A DNA stretch of 38,345 nt from Desulfobacteraceae bacterium. Its GTDB lineage: Bacteria > Desulfobacterota > Desulfobacteria > Desulfobacterales > RPRI01. The notes under the pieces are model-generated. The model made no database searches. It was not told the origin of the DNA and worked only from the letters and a program-made list of their open reading frames with translations. Shown one piece after another: positions 16,982 to 25,478 of this stretch (its first letter is position 1; every line of letters begins with the position of its first letter). The position numbers were made by a program, and so were the translations under genes. The DNA is taken from positions 1 to 38,345 of the forward strand of contig RPRI01000036.1 of assembly GCA_003818505.1 (NCBI GenBank). Direction: 5' to 3'.

Positions 16982-17011
16982 CTTATAACCATGTACAGTC
17001 TTTTTAGTCAA
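16982..17011 (-). promoter_or_regulatory. Probable sigma-70 promoter for serS with long leader
   Basis: On the minus strand TTGACT (17011-17006) and TATAAG (16987-16982) are separated by 18 nt, each matching 5 of 6 consensus bases. The transcript would start near 16975, leaving a leader of about 160 nt. The leader can form GTTCA/TGAAC and AACCAG/CTGGTT stems, but shows no T-box TGG-ACC signature. Confidence 0.5.
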
Positions 17012-17022
17012 TGATTTTTATA

Positions 17023-17053
17023 AGTTGACATTTGTCAACTATTATGTTAATAA
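17023..17053 (+). promoter_or_regulatory. 18-bp palindrome overlapping a promoter for the cyclo-ligase gene
   Basis: AGTTGACA (17023-17030) and TGTCAACT (17033-17040) are perfect inverted repeats around TT. The left arm contains a consensus -35 (TTGACA, 17025-17030) with TAATAA (17048-17053) 17 nt on as -10. A repressor or activator bound here would act directly on this promoter. The right arm also reads TTGACA on the opposite strand and so may instead reflect a divergent promoter. Confidence 0.5.
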
Positions 17054-17086
17054 AACTGCAAATTCCATTATCTCGGGAGATCATGT

Positions 17087-17674
17087 ATGGAGGAGATTCG
17101 GGGAAAAAAAGTTGAAATACGCAATAATATATCAAAAATATTCAGCAAACTTTCAGCTAATAATATCTCTGCAAAAACACAAGGAATAGAAAAAAGGCTC
17201 TTTGAATTTGCTAATTTTGTCGAGGCAAAAACATCTTTGCTGTATATCAATTCTGCATGTGAGGTCGTTACTGGAAACATTTTAAAAAAATGTTTTGATA
17301 ACAATAAAATTGTCGTTCTTCCCGCCTTTAATTTGCAAAAAAATGAGGTGATTCTGTTGAAAGTCGACAATATTAAAACTGACATGAAGTATAGTGAAAA
17401 AGGGATTCCGGAACCCGATGCCTATAAATGTAAAATTATTCCTATGGAATTTGTCGAGATAGCAATTATTCCAGGGATTGCTTTTGATGAAAAGGGTGGA
17501 AGAATAGGCTCCGGTGACGGATCGTATGACAGGTTAATTCCAAAACTCCCGGCCACCACCCGAAAAGTCGCTCTTGCATATGAAAGTCAGATTGTTCAGC
17601 ATATACCGATGGAAGTCCATGATAAGTATGTGGATATTATTATTACCGAAGAGAGGATAATATACAAGATTTGA
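17087..17674 (+). CDS. 5-formyltetrahydrofolate cyclo-ligase
   Basis: The enzyme uses ATP to turn 5-formyl-THF into 5,10-methenyl-THF. The 195-residue protein has the basic N-terminal helix ('GKKVEIRNNISKI') and the family signature 'IPGIAFDEKGGRIGSGDGSY' (about 142-161) followed by D-R. The consensus here is G-x-R-L-G-x-G-x-G-Y-Y-D-R, so one Tyr is Ser in this protein. 'EKGIPEPD' (about 103-110) is the usual substrate loop. The ATG at 17087 has GGGAGA about 6 nt upstream; an out-of-frame ATG at 17083 is ignored. Monocistronic by position, facing the potassium channel gene tail-to-tail. Confidence 0.92.
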   Translation: MEEIRGKKVEIRNNISKIFSKLSANNISAKTQGIEKRLFEFANFVEAKTSLLYINSACEVVTGNILKKCFDNNKIVVLPAFNLQKNEVILLKVDNIKTDMKYSEKGIPEPDAYKCKIIPMEFVEIAIIPGIAFDEKGGRIGSGDGSYDRLIPKLPATTRKVALAYESQIVQHIPMEVHDKYVDIIITEERIIYKI

Positions 17675-17757
17675 TGGATTAGTGCGCTTCAAGATAAGAA
17701 TTTCATCTATACCGGTACTAAAAGGCATGTTGTTCAAATGTATCGAATTATTAAAAT

Positions 17758-18759
17758 CTATGGTTGCAGGATTTTTTCGAATGCTTGAAGATTTGCATTT
17801 TCTCCCACAGCAATAACCGTATCGCCGGCCTGAATTTTAGTTTCAAAGGAAGGATTAAAGAGCATACTTCCGTCCTGTTTTTTTATCGCCATGATTATGA
17901 GATTGTATTTTTGCCTGATTCCGGAATCTTTTAACATTATGTTTATAATGCCTGAAGAAGCACTGACTGGAATTTCCTCCATTTTTATCTCTTTACTCTG
18001 CTCGGTAAAAGCGAGATCCAAAAAACTTGTTACCGCAGGCCGCAGAATTCTCTGAGCTATGCTGATTGCGCCGATATCATAAGGCGAAACCACATTATTT
18101 GCTCCTGCAGCCAGCAGCTTTGATTTTACTTCATTTCGGCTTGCCCTGGCTATTATATCGAGGTCAGGATTGAGCTGTCTTGCGCTTAAGACAAGAAACA
18201 CATTATCTGCATCTGTAGCAAGGACGGCAACAAGTCCTTTAGCTGTTTTAATGCCTGCTTTTATAAGGTTATCTTCATTGCCAGCATCTGCGGATAAATA
18301 CAAAACCCCATCTTCTTCCATAACAGGGATAAGATCTTTGTTGTTTTCTATAACAATAAGGTCAAAAGCGTTCTTGATCATCAGGTTTTTACACAATATT
18401 TTCCCTATTCGACCATATCCGCAAACAATGTAGTGGTTTTTAAGGCCGATAATTTTTTTATCCAATCTCCTCCTTCCTAGAAGATCTCTAATTCTTCCTT
18501 CTACCATGAATTGTACCATGGCACCCGCAACATATAAGCAGAAACCGACTCCGAAAAATATCAGTAAAATTGTAAAAATACGCCCGTTTCTGCTGACCTC
18601 GTGAACTTCACCGTATCCGACAGTGGCAATTGTTGTTACTGTCATATATATTGAGTCAAGAAGATTCCAATCCTCAATAATCATATAACCTGCTGTTCCA
18701 GCAGTACATATAAAGAGTGTTAAGATAAGTGATAGAATGAGATGTTTTATACTGTTCAT
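17758..18759 (-). CDS. Potassium channel with cytoplasmic TrkA-N/RCK domain
   Basis: The 333-residue protein has two membrane helices (about 7-25 and 60-84) around a pore loop with the K+ filter 'TVGYGE' (46-51). It is followed by an RCK domain: the Rossmann motif 'YIVCGYGRIGKILCKNL' at about 109-125, 'NEVKSKLLAAGANNVVSP' and a TrkA-C part (about 245-333, 'IQAGDTVIAVGENANLQAFE'). This is the MthK-like layout, in which ligand binding to an octameric RCK ring gates a tetrameric pore. No second start inside the gene is obvious, though MthK makes separate RCK subunits from an internal Met. Diverges from pcm. Confidence 0.92.
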   Translation of the reverse strand: MNSIKHLILSLILTLFICTAGTAGYMIIEDWNLLDSIYMTVTTIATVGYGEVHEVSRNGRIFTILLIFFGVGFCLYVAGAMVQFMVEGRIRDLLGRRRLDKKIIGLKNHYIVCGYGRIGKILCKNLMIKNAFDLIVIENNKDLIPVMEEDGVLYLSADAGNEDNLIKAGIKTAKGLVAVLATDADNVFLVLSARQLNPDLDIIARASRNEVKSKLLAAGANNVVSPYDIGAISIAQRILRPAVTSFLDLAFTEQSKEIKMEEIPVSASSGIINIMLKDSGIRQKYNLIIMAIKKQDGSMLFNPSFETKIQAGDTVIAVGENANLQAFEKILQP

Positions 18760-18872
18760 TTATATTTCAGCCCGGAATTGACAGCAAACAGTCTTTTCAG
18801 CACGGTGACCAGAATGCATTCTTTATCATAACCATATAAAATAAAACTCTTAAACTTTCAAGGCTTGAATTC

Positions 18873-18901
18873 TTGACTCGGGTTAATTGATTTGGTAGAA
18901 A
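18873..18901 (+). promoter_or_regulatory. Probable sigma-70 promoter of pcm, very close to its ATG
   Basis: TTGACT (18873-18878), 17 nt, TAGAAA (18896-18901). The predicted transcription start falls at about 18908, essentially at the first pcm ATG (18909). A short hairpin TTCAA/TTGAA lies upstream (18857-18869). Confidence 0.45.
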
Positions 18902-18908
18902 ATCAAAC

Positions 18909-19568
18909 ATGAATGAAACCGCATTGAAATTCGAGCGGATGCGCAAAGAAATGGTGAAAACCCAGATCGAAGTCCGCGGCATAACCGACCCCAAAGTTAT
19001 TTTTGCCATGCAAAAAGTTCCCCGCCACCTTTTTGTTAGTGATGCTTTGATGGACCAGGCTTATGGCGATTTTCCCCTTCCGATCGGTGAACAGCAGACA
19101 ATATCACAGCCTTATATTGTTGCTGAAATGACTCAGGCGCTCAACCTGAATAAAGAAGACCGGGTTCTTGAAATTGGCACAGGATCCGGTTACCAGGCTG
19201 CGATTCTCGCTGAAATTGCTTTTCGTGTATATACAACAGAAAGGCTTTATTCTCTTTATGTTAAGACCCGCAATCTGTTTGATAGGATGCATTACCATAA
19301 TATAGTGACGAAATATTCAGACGGAACCCTTGGATGGGAGTCTGAAAGTCCTTTTGATGCAATAATAGTTACGGCCGGTGCTCCTGATATTCCAAAGGTT
19401 CTTGTGAACCAGCTTGCAATTGGAGGGCGGTTAGTAATTCCTGTCGGGAATCAATATACCCAGGATCTGATCAGGCTTTACAGGGATGCACGGGGCATTC
19501 ACAGGACAAACCTGGGTGGTTGCAGGTTTGTCAAGCTTGTTGGAGAACACGGCTGGAGGGAAGAATAG
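18909..19568 (+). CDS. pcm: Protein-L-isoaspartate O-methyltransferase
   Basis: Pcm methylates isoaspartyl residues in damaged proteins so they can be repaired, using SAM. The 219-residue protein has 'PLPIGEQQTISQPYIVAEMT' (about 57-76), the SAM motif I 'VLEIGTGSGYQAAILAE' (about 88-104), 'FDAIIVTAGAPDIP' (about 149-162) and 'GGRLVIPVGNQ'. No Shine-Dalgarno precedes the ATG at 18909. An internal ATG at 18939 would give 209 residues, nearly the E. coli length (208). Either start leaves the catalytic domain whole. Convergent with nrdJ. Confidence 0.93.
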   Translation: MNETALKFERMRKEMVKTQIEVRGITDPKVIFAMQKVPRHLFVSDALMDQAYGDFPLPIGEQQTISQPYIVAEMTQALNLNKEDRVLEIGTGSGYQAAILAEIAFRVYTTERLYSLYVKTRNLFDRMHYHNIVTKYSDGTLGWESESPFDAIIVTAGAPDIPKVLVNQLAIGGRLVIPVGNQYTQDLIRLYRDARGIHRTNLGGCRFVKLVGEHGWREE

Positions 19569-19663
19569 ACGTTTTGAATAATCCCCCTCCGGAACAGGCA
19601 TGGGTAACCGGGTATTTGCCTATACTCTCTTTAAACGTGTGCTAAATGTTTTCTTTTCCCGGC

Positions 19664-21829
19664 TTAGCATTTTGTATATCCACAGGAGTGACAAACAACG
19701 CAGCCTTCCTGATGAGTAATGACTTCGTTACATTCAGGACAAACCCCTATCATTGCCCCGCTTTCAATTAGAGAATAATTGGTTTTGTTTTTAAGCACTC
19801 TTGCAATTGCATCAGGGCATGACAGAACCATTTCTCCGTTCTGCCATGCGGGGGAAGGGCATCTTATCCCGGTCAGTTGTTTAATAACGGCTTCAACTTT
19901 TATGCCTGACCGTAAAGCAAGCGATATTAGACGGCCTGCCGCTTCAATTTGAGATGACGCGCATCCGCCCGTCTTTCCCATCTGGGCAAATACCTCGCAC
20001 ATGCCCTTATCATCCGAATTTATTGTGACATATAATTTCCCGCATCCTGTCTTGATGCGTTCAGTCGTGCCGACTGTTCGTTCAGGCCGCGGCCTGGGGG
20101 CAATTTTAACGGAATCTGTTTTTTCCATACCAATACTTAATACTTGCTGATCACGGCTTCCGTAACGATATATTGTAACCCCCTTGCATCCGCTTTTGTG
20201 GGCAAGCATATATACTTTTGCTATATCACCGCGTGCAGCTTCGGAGCTGAAATTGACTGTTTTCGAAACCGCATTGTCGGTAAATTTCTGGAAGGCAGCC
20301 TGAATTTTTATATGCTGTTCCGAAGATATTTCGTGTGATATTTTGAAAAGAGCTTTAATATTATTCGGGACTGTTTTTATATCCTGAATTGAGCTGCCTT
20401 CCGACACCTCCTGCACAAGCCTGTTATTATAAAATCCCTCTTTTTTTGCAATTTCCACGAACAGTGGGTTTATCTCCGAAAGAGATTTTCCTTCGAGAAC
20501 CCGACGAACCTGGGCTATGGCGAATATAGGTTCAATGCCGCTCGATGTTCCTGCGATAATGCTGATAGTCCCGGTCGGAGCTATCGTAGTCGTAGTTGCA
20601 TTTCGCATATGTGGAATTTTATGGCTGTCATAAATACTTCCTTCGTAAAATGGAAAATTACCCCTCTTTTTCGCAAGTGCTGCGGATGCAATTTTTGATT
20701 CTTCAGAAATAAATGCCATTACCTTTTCTGCTTCTGATACTGCTTCATCCGAATCATAAGGGATTCTCAGCTTAATAAGCATATCGGCAAACCCCATCAC
20801 CCCTATGCCTATCTTTCGGGTTCCTCTGCTGATTTTTTCTATGCGGGGCAGAGGATACTTGTTTATTTCTACAACATTATCAAGAAAATGGACTGCGTTG
20901 TGAACTATTTTTTTCAGGCGGTTGTTATTTATTGCTTTTCCAGCAACCATTCCGGACAGATTAATTGAACCGAGGGTGCACGATTCATAAGGAAGCAGTG
21001 GCTGTTCTCCGCATGGATTTGTTGCTTCAATCTTGCCTATATGAGGAACGGGGTTGTCGAGGTTTATCCTGTCAATGAACAATACACCCGGTTCACCGGT
21101 CAGCCAGGCAGAATTTACTATTGAGTCAAATATTTTTCGGGCTGAAACATTTCTTGCGGCCTGTTCTGTCCTCGGGTTTATCAGGTCATATAGAGAATCT
21201 TTCTCAAGCGCATCCATAAATTTTTGCGTAATAGCAACCGATATGTTGAAATTGTTCAATATGCCCTTATCATTTTTAAGGTTGATGAAAGACTCGATAT
21301 CCGGATGATCCACCCTCAGGATACCCATGTTTGCACCTCTGCGGGTACCGCCCTGCTTGACTGTTTCTGTAGCTACATCAAAAACGTTCATAAAAGAAAT
21401 GGGGCCGCTCGATATTCCTGCGGTTGAAAGTACCAGATCCTTTTCAGGACGTATCTGCGAAAAAGAAAAACCCGTACCACCACCGCTTTTATGTATCATG
21501 GCCGTGTGTTTTAATGTTTCAAATATGCTGTCCATTGAATCTTCAATGGGCAGTACGAAACATGCCGCAAGCTGGCCAAGACGCCTGCCGGCATTCATAA
21601 GCGTCGGGGAATTAGGCAGAAACCAAAGATTGGTCAGAAGGGATAGAAATATCTTTTCCGTTTTTTCAACATCATGCGGCGAGTCAAACAACAAATCGGC
21701 CGAAGCAACATGCTTTGCAACCCTTATAAACATATCTTCGGGAGTCTCTGTTGTTTTTCCATCCTTATCTTTTTTCAGATAACGTTTTTCAAGTATAATT
21801 TCGGCATTTTTTGAAAGAGATATTTTCAT
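19664..21829 (-). CDS. nrdJ: B12-dependent (class II) ribonucleoside-diphosphate reductase
   Basis: This enzyme makes deoxyribonucleotides with an adenosylcobalamin-derived radical. From the ATG at 21829 it has 721 residues; a TTG at 21841 overlapping the lysR stop would add four. No strong RBS supports either. Key residues: the thiyl-radical Cys and catalytic Glu in 'NPCGEQPLLPYESCTLGSIN', with the redox-partner Cys 11 residues further, the spacing of the Thermotoga enzyme; 'LGQLAACFVLPIEDSMDSIF' near the N-terminus holds the other active Cys. The C-terminus has a zinc-ribbon-like run of Cys (CPEC ... CVVCHSCGYTKC) usual for this family. Last gene of the minus-strand lpxC-to-nrdJ run. Confidence 0.95.
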   Translation of the reverse strand: MKISLSKNAEIILEKRYLKKDKDGKTTETPEDMFIRVAKHVASADLLFDSPHDVEKTEKIFLSLLTNLWFLPNSPTLMNAGRRLGQLAACFVLPIEDSMDSIFETLKHTAMIHKSGGGTGFSFSQIRPEKDLVLSTAGISSGPISFMNVFDVATETVKQGGTRRGANMGILRVDHPDIESFINLKNDKGILNNFNISVAITQKFMDALEKDSLYDLINPRTEQAARNVSARKIFDSIVNSAWLTGEPGVLFIDRINLDNPVPHIGKIEATNPCGEQPLLPYESCTLGSINLSGMVAGKAINNNRLKKIVHNAVHFLDNVVEINKYPLPRIEKISRGTRKIGIGVMGFADMLIKLRIPYDSDEAVSEAEKVMAFISEESKIASAALAKKRGNFPFYEGSIYDSHKIPHMRNATTTTIAPTGTISIIAGTSSGIEPIFAIAQVRRVLEGKSLSEINPLFVEIAKKEGFYNNRLVQEVSEGSSIQDIKTVPNNIKALFKISHEISSEQHIKIQAAFQKFTDNAVSKTVNFSSEAARGDIAKVYMLAHKSGCKGVTIYRYGSRDQQVLSIGMEKTDSVKIAPRPRPERTVGTTERIKTGCGKLYVTINSDDKGMCEVFAQMGKTGGCASSQIEAAGRLISLALRSGIKVEAVIKQLTGIRCPSPAWQNGEMVLSCPDAIARVLKNKTNYSLIESGAMIGVCPECNEVITHQEGCVVCHSCGYTKC

Positions 21830-21837
21830 GGCTGTTT

Positions 21838-22761
21838 TCAACTTTTATCGGCTGGGATTCTCTGTTTGCCGCATAATTCATTTTTCATATATAATATAAA
21901 AGCGTTGCATATCGGGGAAATGCTTCTCTGCCTGTGTCTTGTAAGATAAAAACTTCGCTTCAGACTGAGACCTTCTATTGCAAGTGCTTTTAAAGATCCT
22001 TCTTTTAAATCTCCCTCAACAGCTCTGGTTGAAAGAATTGATATGCCAGCCTTGTTTTTTATTCCTTGTCTTACAGCTTCCGTGCTTCCCATTTGGACTG
22101 AAATATTAAAATCATCTATTCCGTATCCTGCTGCATTCAAGTTCTGCTCTATGGATTTTAACGTACCCGATCCGCGCTCCCTGATAATAAACGGTTCGCC
22201 AAGAAGCATTTTTAAACCGATTCTCTTTTTCTTTCCCCATTTGTGATCGGATGGAACGATAAGACGCATTTCATCGGCAATGAGAATTTCCTGGTGAATC
22301 CGCTTGTCTTTTTTTTCCGCACCCACAACTCCGGCCTCAAGAATTCCTGAGAGAATCTCATTTATTATTTTTTCGGTGTCGCCGATAATAAGCGAGATTT
22401 TTACATCCGGATAAATTTTGGAAAAAGCCCCGACGATTCGTGGAAGGATATACTCACCCGGAATTGTACTCCCGCCTACCACAAGACTTCCTTTAATATT
22501 TCCCTGAAATTCGGATAAAGAGCTTTCCATTTCATCGTACAAGGACATGAGCTTTTTGGCATAAGAGTATAGCAATTCCCCGGCTTTTGTAGGAACCGCT
22601 TCTTTTGATAAGCGGTCAATAAGGCGGCAACCGAAGTGGGATTCCAAATCTCTTATATGACTGCTGACCGTGGGTTGGGTAAGATAAGCTATTTCCCCGG
22701 CTTTTGAAAAGCTCTTGTGTTCGACAACTTTACAGAAGATGTTAAGGTGCCACAGATCCAT
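21838..22761 (-). CDS. LysR-family regulator, selenium-metabolism-associated type
   Basis: The protein has an N-terminal winged HTH ('KSFSKAGEIAYLTQPTVSSH' near residues 15-34) and a LysR substrate domain from about residue 85 on ('GSLVVGGSTIPGEYILPRIV'). The opening 'MDLWHLNIFCKVVEHKSFSK' and 'FGCRLIDRLSKEAVPTKAGE' strongly resemble the LysR group annotated in anaerobes as selenium-metabolism-associated; that name rests on co-occurrence with selenium traits, and the ligand is unknown. I start at the ATG at 22761 (307 aa) rather than an upstream codon at 22788. The start lies inside coaD (20-nt overlap), and the stop sits 8 nt before the nrdJ ATG. Confidence 0.85.
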   Translation of the reverse strand: MDLWHLNIFCKVVEHKSFSKAGEIAYLTQPTVSSHIRDLESHFGCRLIDRLSKEAVPTKAGELLYSYAKKLMSLYDEMESSLSEFQGNIKGSLVVGGSTIPGEYILPRIVGAFSKIYPDVKISLIIGDTEKIINEILSGILEAGVVGAEKKDKRIHQEILIADEMRLIVPSDHKWGKKKRIGLKMLLGEPFIIRERGSGTLKSIEQNLNAAGYGIDDFNISVQMGSTEAVRQGIKNKAGISILSTRAVEGDLKEGSLKALAIEGLSLKRSFYLTRHRQRSISPICNAFILYMKNELCGKQRIPADKS

Positions 22762-23260
22762 TATATTTTGAATTGCAATGAAAACCAAATTTTTCTTTAA
22801 GTTTCTGATTTACTATCGAGGGAACCATACCGTTGATATTTCCGCCAAACCGTGCTGCTTCTTTTATTATTGATGAACTTGTAAAAATCCATCTCAAACC
22901 TGTCATAAGAAAAACAGTCTGAATTTCCCTGTCAAGACGCCGGTTCATCAGCGCAAGCTGGAATTCATATTCGAAATCGGACACCGCGCGCATTCCGCGA
23001 AGAATAGCGTGGCTCTTTTTCTTTGCAGCATAATCCACAAGAAGTCCGTCAAATGTGTCTATTTCTACATTATTGATTTTTTTTAAACTTATTTTCAGCA
23101 TGTTAATTCGTTCTTCGACGGTAAATAAAGATTCCTTACCGGGGTTATGTAGAATGGCAACTATTATTTTGTCGAAAAGCTTGAGTCCTCTTTCAAGAAT
23201 ATCAATATGACCATTTGTAACAGGATCAAACGAACCTGGATAAACAGCAATTCTTTTCAT
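22742..23260 (-). CDS. coaD: Phosphopantetheine adenylyltransferase
   Basis: CoaD joins ATP and 4'-phosphopantetheine to give dephospho-CoA, the fourth step in CoA synthesis. The 172-residue protein has the nucleotidyltransferase motif 'YPGSFDPVTNGHIDI' (7-21), 'AILRGMRAVSDFEYEFQLA' (about 84-102) and the ISSS-like 'FTSSSIIKEAARFGG' (about 126-140). The length is slightly above the usual ~160 because of a divergent tail after 'KLKEKF' that overlaps the start of lysR. An AGGA lies about 10 nt upstream of the ATG. It follows rsmD, a common bacterial gene pair, with a 117-nt gap. Confidence 0.96.
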   Translation of the reverse strand: MKRIAVYPGSFDPVTNGHIDILERGLKLFDKIIVAILHNPGKESLFTVEERINMLKISLKKINNVEIDTFDGLLVDYAAKKKSHAILRGMRAVSDFEYEFQLALMNRRLDREIQTVFLMTGLRWIFTSSSIIKEAARFGGNINGMVPSIVNQKLKEKFGFHCNSKYNGSVAP

Positions 23261-23377
23261 TGATTTATAATCCTGGAGCCTTGTTAATGGTAATTTATTA
23301 AATATTGAACCGAAACAGTGAGCACAATCACCGCTTTTAATCGAACATCGGAACCCCTGAGTCCTAATATGATCCTT

Positions 23378-23938
23378 TTATAACATATATTTTATGAACG
23401 AAACAAGGGTTTTTCCGTATCTCCTTTGGTCTTCAAGTTTGTAGCCGGGAATCTCTTCAGGAATCTTTTCGAGTAAATTATGTTCGATTACAAGCAAGGC
23501 TTCATTTTCAAGAATGCGGCTTTCGGACAGGTTTTCCAAAGCCGGCCTGATTAAATTTTTATTATAGGGCGGATCCATAAAAACAAGATTTGCATTCGCA
23601 AACATATGCCTGAAATCAATAAAATTTCTTTCAATATTTAATCTTGCTATTTTAATTCTGGCTCTGAGTCCGCAAATCTCAATATTTTTTTTGATGATTA
23701 AAAGCGCCTCCGTATCGTTATCTACAAATAGTGCGAATAAGGCTCCTCTGCTCAGAGCTTCTATACCCAGCGCTCCGGTTCCTGCAAATAGATCAAGCAC
23801 CACCGAACCGGAAACACGGTCGGAAAGAATGCTGAAGATACTTTCTCTTAACCGATCCGCTGTGGGTCTTATCCTCATGCCCTTTGGTGATAAAAGTTTT
23901 TTTCCCTTCAAATCACCGCTTATAATCCTCAATCCCAT
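23378..23938 (-). CDS. rsmD: 16S rRNA (guanine(966)-N(2))-methyltransferase RsmD
   Basis: RsmD methylates G966 of 16S rRNA with SAM. The 186-residue protein shows the N-terminal 'LRIISGDLKGKKL', 'IRPTADRLRESIFSIL' (about 23-38), SAM motif I 'VLDLFAGTGALGIEALSRGA' (about 47-66), 'VDNDTEA' and catalytic 'FMDPPYNK' (about 118-125). The length is typical. It starts 4 nt after the ntrX stop without a separate RBS, so it is probably translated by coupling. Confidence 0.95.
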   Translation of the reverse strand: MGLRIISGDLKGKKLLSPKGMRIRPTADRLRESIFSILSDRVSGSVVLDLFAGTGALGIEALSRGALFALFVDNDTEALLIIKKNIEICGLRARIKIARLNIERNFIDFRHMFANANLVFMDPPYNKNLIRPALENLSESRILENEALLVIEHNLLEKIPEEIPGYKLEDQRRYGKTLVSFIKYML

Positions 23939-23942
23939 CGGG

Positions 23943-25295
23943 TTACAGATACTTTAATTTTTTGTGAAGATAACTTCGTCCAACATCGATTTTCTTAGCC
24001 GTTTTTGATATATTTTTTTCATTTTCCGAAAGCTTCCTTTTAATAAATTCTTTTTCAAAAGCTTTTTTAGCTTCTTTCAAGCTGTCAAGCCGGAAGCACT
24101 CCTGTTCGGCAGATTCAATTTTATCTTTAAGATCAGTTTTATACTGATCCGGAATATCGGAAACACCGATCATGTTTTTTTCTACCATTATGGCAATTTG
24201 CTGAACATAGTTCTTCAGTTCTCTTACATTGCCCGGCCAGGAATAGTTACATAATAATTCAAGGGCTTTTGGTGAAAGAATTTTCGTTTCGGTTTTAAAT
24301 TGTTTAGCGCATTCGGCAAAAAAAGTATCGATCAAAACAGGAATATCTTCTTTACGGATTCTAAGAGGAGGAACTTCTATGGGAACAACATTAAGCCTGT
24401 AATAAAGATCTTCCCTGAAAGCACCCTTCTCTATTTCTTTTTCAAGTGACTTATTGCTCGCTGCTATTATCCTCACATTAACATTTATTGTTCTGTTCCC
24501 CCCGACTCTCTGAAACTTCTTTTCCTGAAGCACCCTTAAAATTTTTGCCTGTGTTTTTAAGCTCATGTCTCCAATATCATCCAGGAAGATGGTTCCATTG
24601 TCAGCCAATTCAAACTTTCCTCTTTTTTTAGCTGTTTCTGCTGCGAAGGCTCCTTTTTCATGCCCGAAAAGTTCGCTTTCTATAAATTCTTCAGGAATTG
24701 TGGCACAATCGACAGTAATAAACGGTTCTTCAACTCTGGAACTCAGTTGATATATAGTGCGTGCAACCAGCTCTTTGCCTGTTCCGTTCTCACCTGTAAT
24801 CAACACCCATGCGTCTGTCGGGGCAACGGTTGCTATCTTTTTTTTCAGTTCAATTATTGGAGTGCTGGTTCCATTTATGGCATGTTTTTCGATAGTTTTT
24901 TTCCTAAGATACCTGTTTTCCTCTTCCAGACGCCTGAAATTCAGCGCATTGCTGATGGCAACTATTATCTTGTCGATTGAAAGTGGTTTTTCTATGAGAT
25001 CATATGCTCCAAGTTTTGTTGCTTTTACGGCAGTTTCAATATTACCGTGGCCGGTAATAACTATAACCTGCACATAAGGATTCTCCTTTTTAATCTGTTT
25101 TAAAGTTTCAATACCGTCTATCCCCGGCATCCATATATCAAGGAGAACCAGATCAGGAGATTCCTTGTCTATAATCTTAAGTCCTTCATATCCGTTTGAA
25201 GCAGTCATAACTTCAAAGCCTTCATCTGCGAGAAGACCGCTTAACGATTTAAGAATTGACGGTTCATCATCAACTATTAATATGGATGGAAACAT
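23943..25295 (-). CDS. NtrX-like response regulator with altered sigma-54 contact loop
   Basis: The 450-residue protein has a receiver domain (1-120; phosphorylatable Asp53, 'LVLLDIWMPGIDG'), an AAA+ sigma-54-interaction domain (about 140-365; Walker A 'GENGTGKE' 168-175) and a Fis-type HTH ('ISKTAKKIDVGRSYLHKKL'). The loop that should read GAFTGA is 'GAFAAE' (215-220), and Walker B ends in DD (239-240) rather than DE. In true sigma-54 activators the Thr of GAFTGA touches sigma-54, so this protein may regulate without it, as some NtrX proteins that lack the motif do. AAGGAA lies 7 nt upstream of the ATG. Pairs with ntrY, 183 nt upstream. Confidence 0.88.
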   Translation of the reverse strand: MFPSILIVDDEPSILKSLSGLLADEGFEVMTASNGYEGLKIIDKESPDLVLLDIWMPGIDGIETLKQIKKENPYVQVIVITGHGNIETAVKATKLGAYDLIEKPLSIDKIIVAISNALNFRRLEEENRYLRKKTIEKHAINGTSTPIIELKKKIATVAPTDAWVLITGENGTGKELVARTIYQLSSRVEEPFITVDCATIPEEFIESELFGHEKGAFAAETAKKRGKFELADNGTIFLDDIGDMSLKTQAKILRVLQEKKFQRVGGNRTINVNVRIIAASNKSLEKEIEKGAFREDLYYRLNVVPIEVPPLRIRKEDIPVLIDTFFAECAKQFKTETKILSPKALELLCNYSWPGNVRELKNYVQQIAIMVEKNMIGVSDIPDQYKTDLKDKIESAEQECFRLDSLKEAKKAFEKEFIKRKLSENEKNISKTAKKIDVGRSYLHKKLKYL

Positions 25296-25478
25296 TTTTT
25301 TATTCCTTCAGTCAGATTATCAAAAATGACGGCTTTGAAAAAAAGCAGCATAAACAGAATATTTATTACATCTTCGTGCTCTTCATGATCCTGATTGTGA
25401 AATTATAACTATTTGCGAAACCGAAACAATGAATATCTCATAAAAAAGTATATGAGAATGTTTTATAAAAAAACTGGT

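Noticed and set aside
16812..17005. T-box riboswitch before serS
   Set aside because: No TGG-ACC antiterminator consensus and no terminator stem with a U-tract were found.
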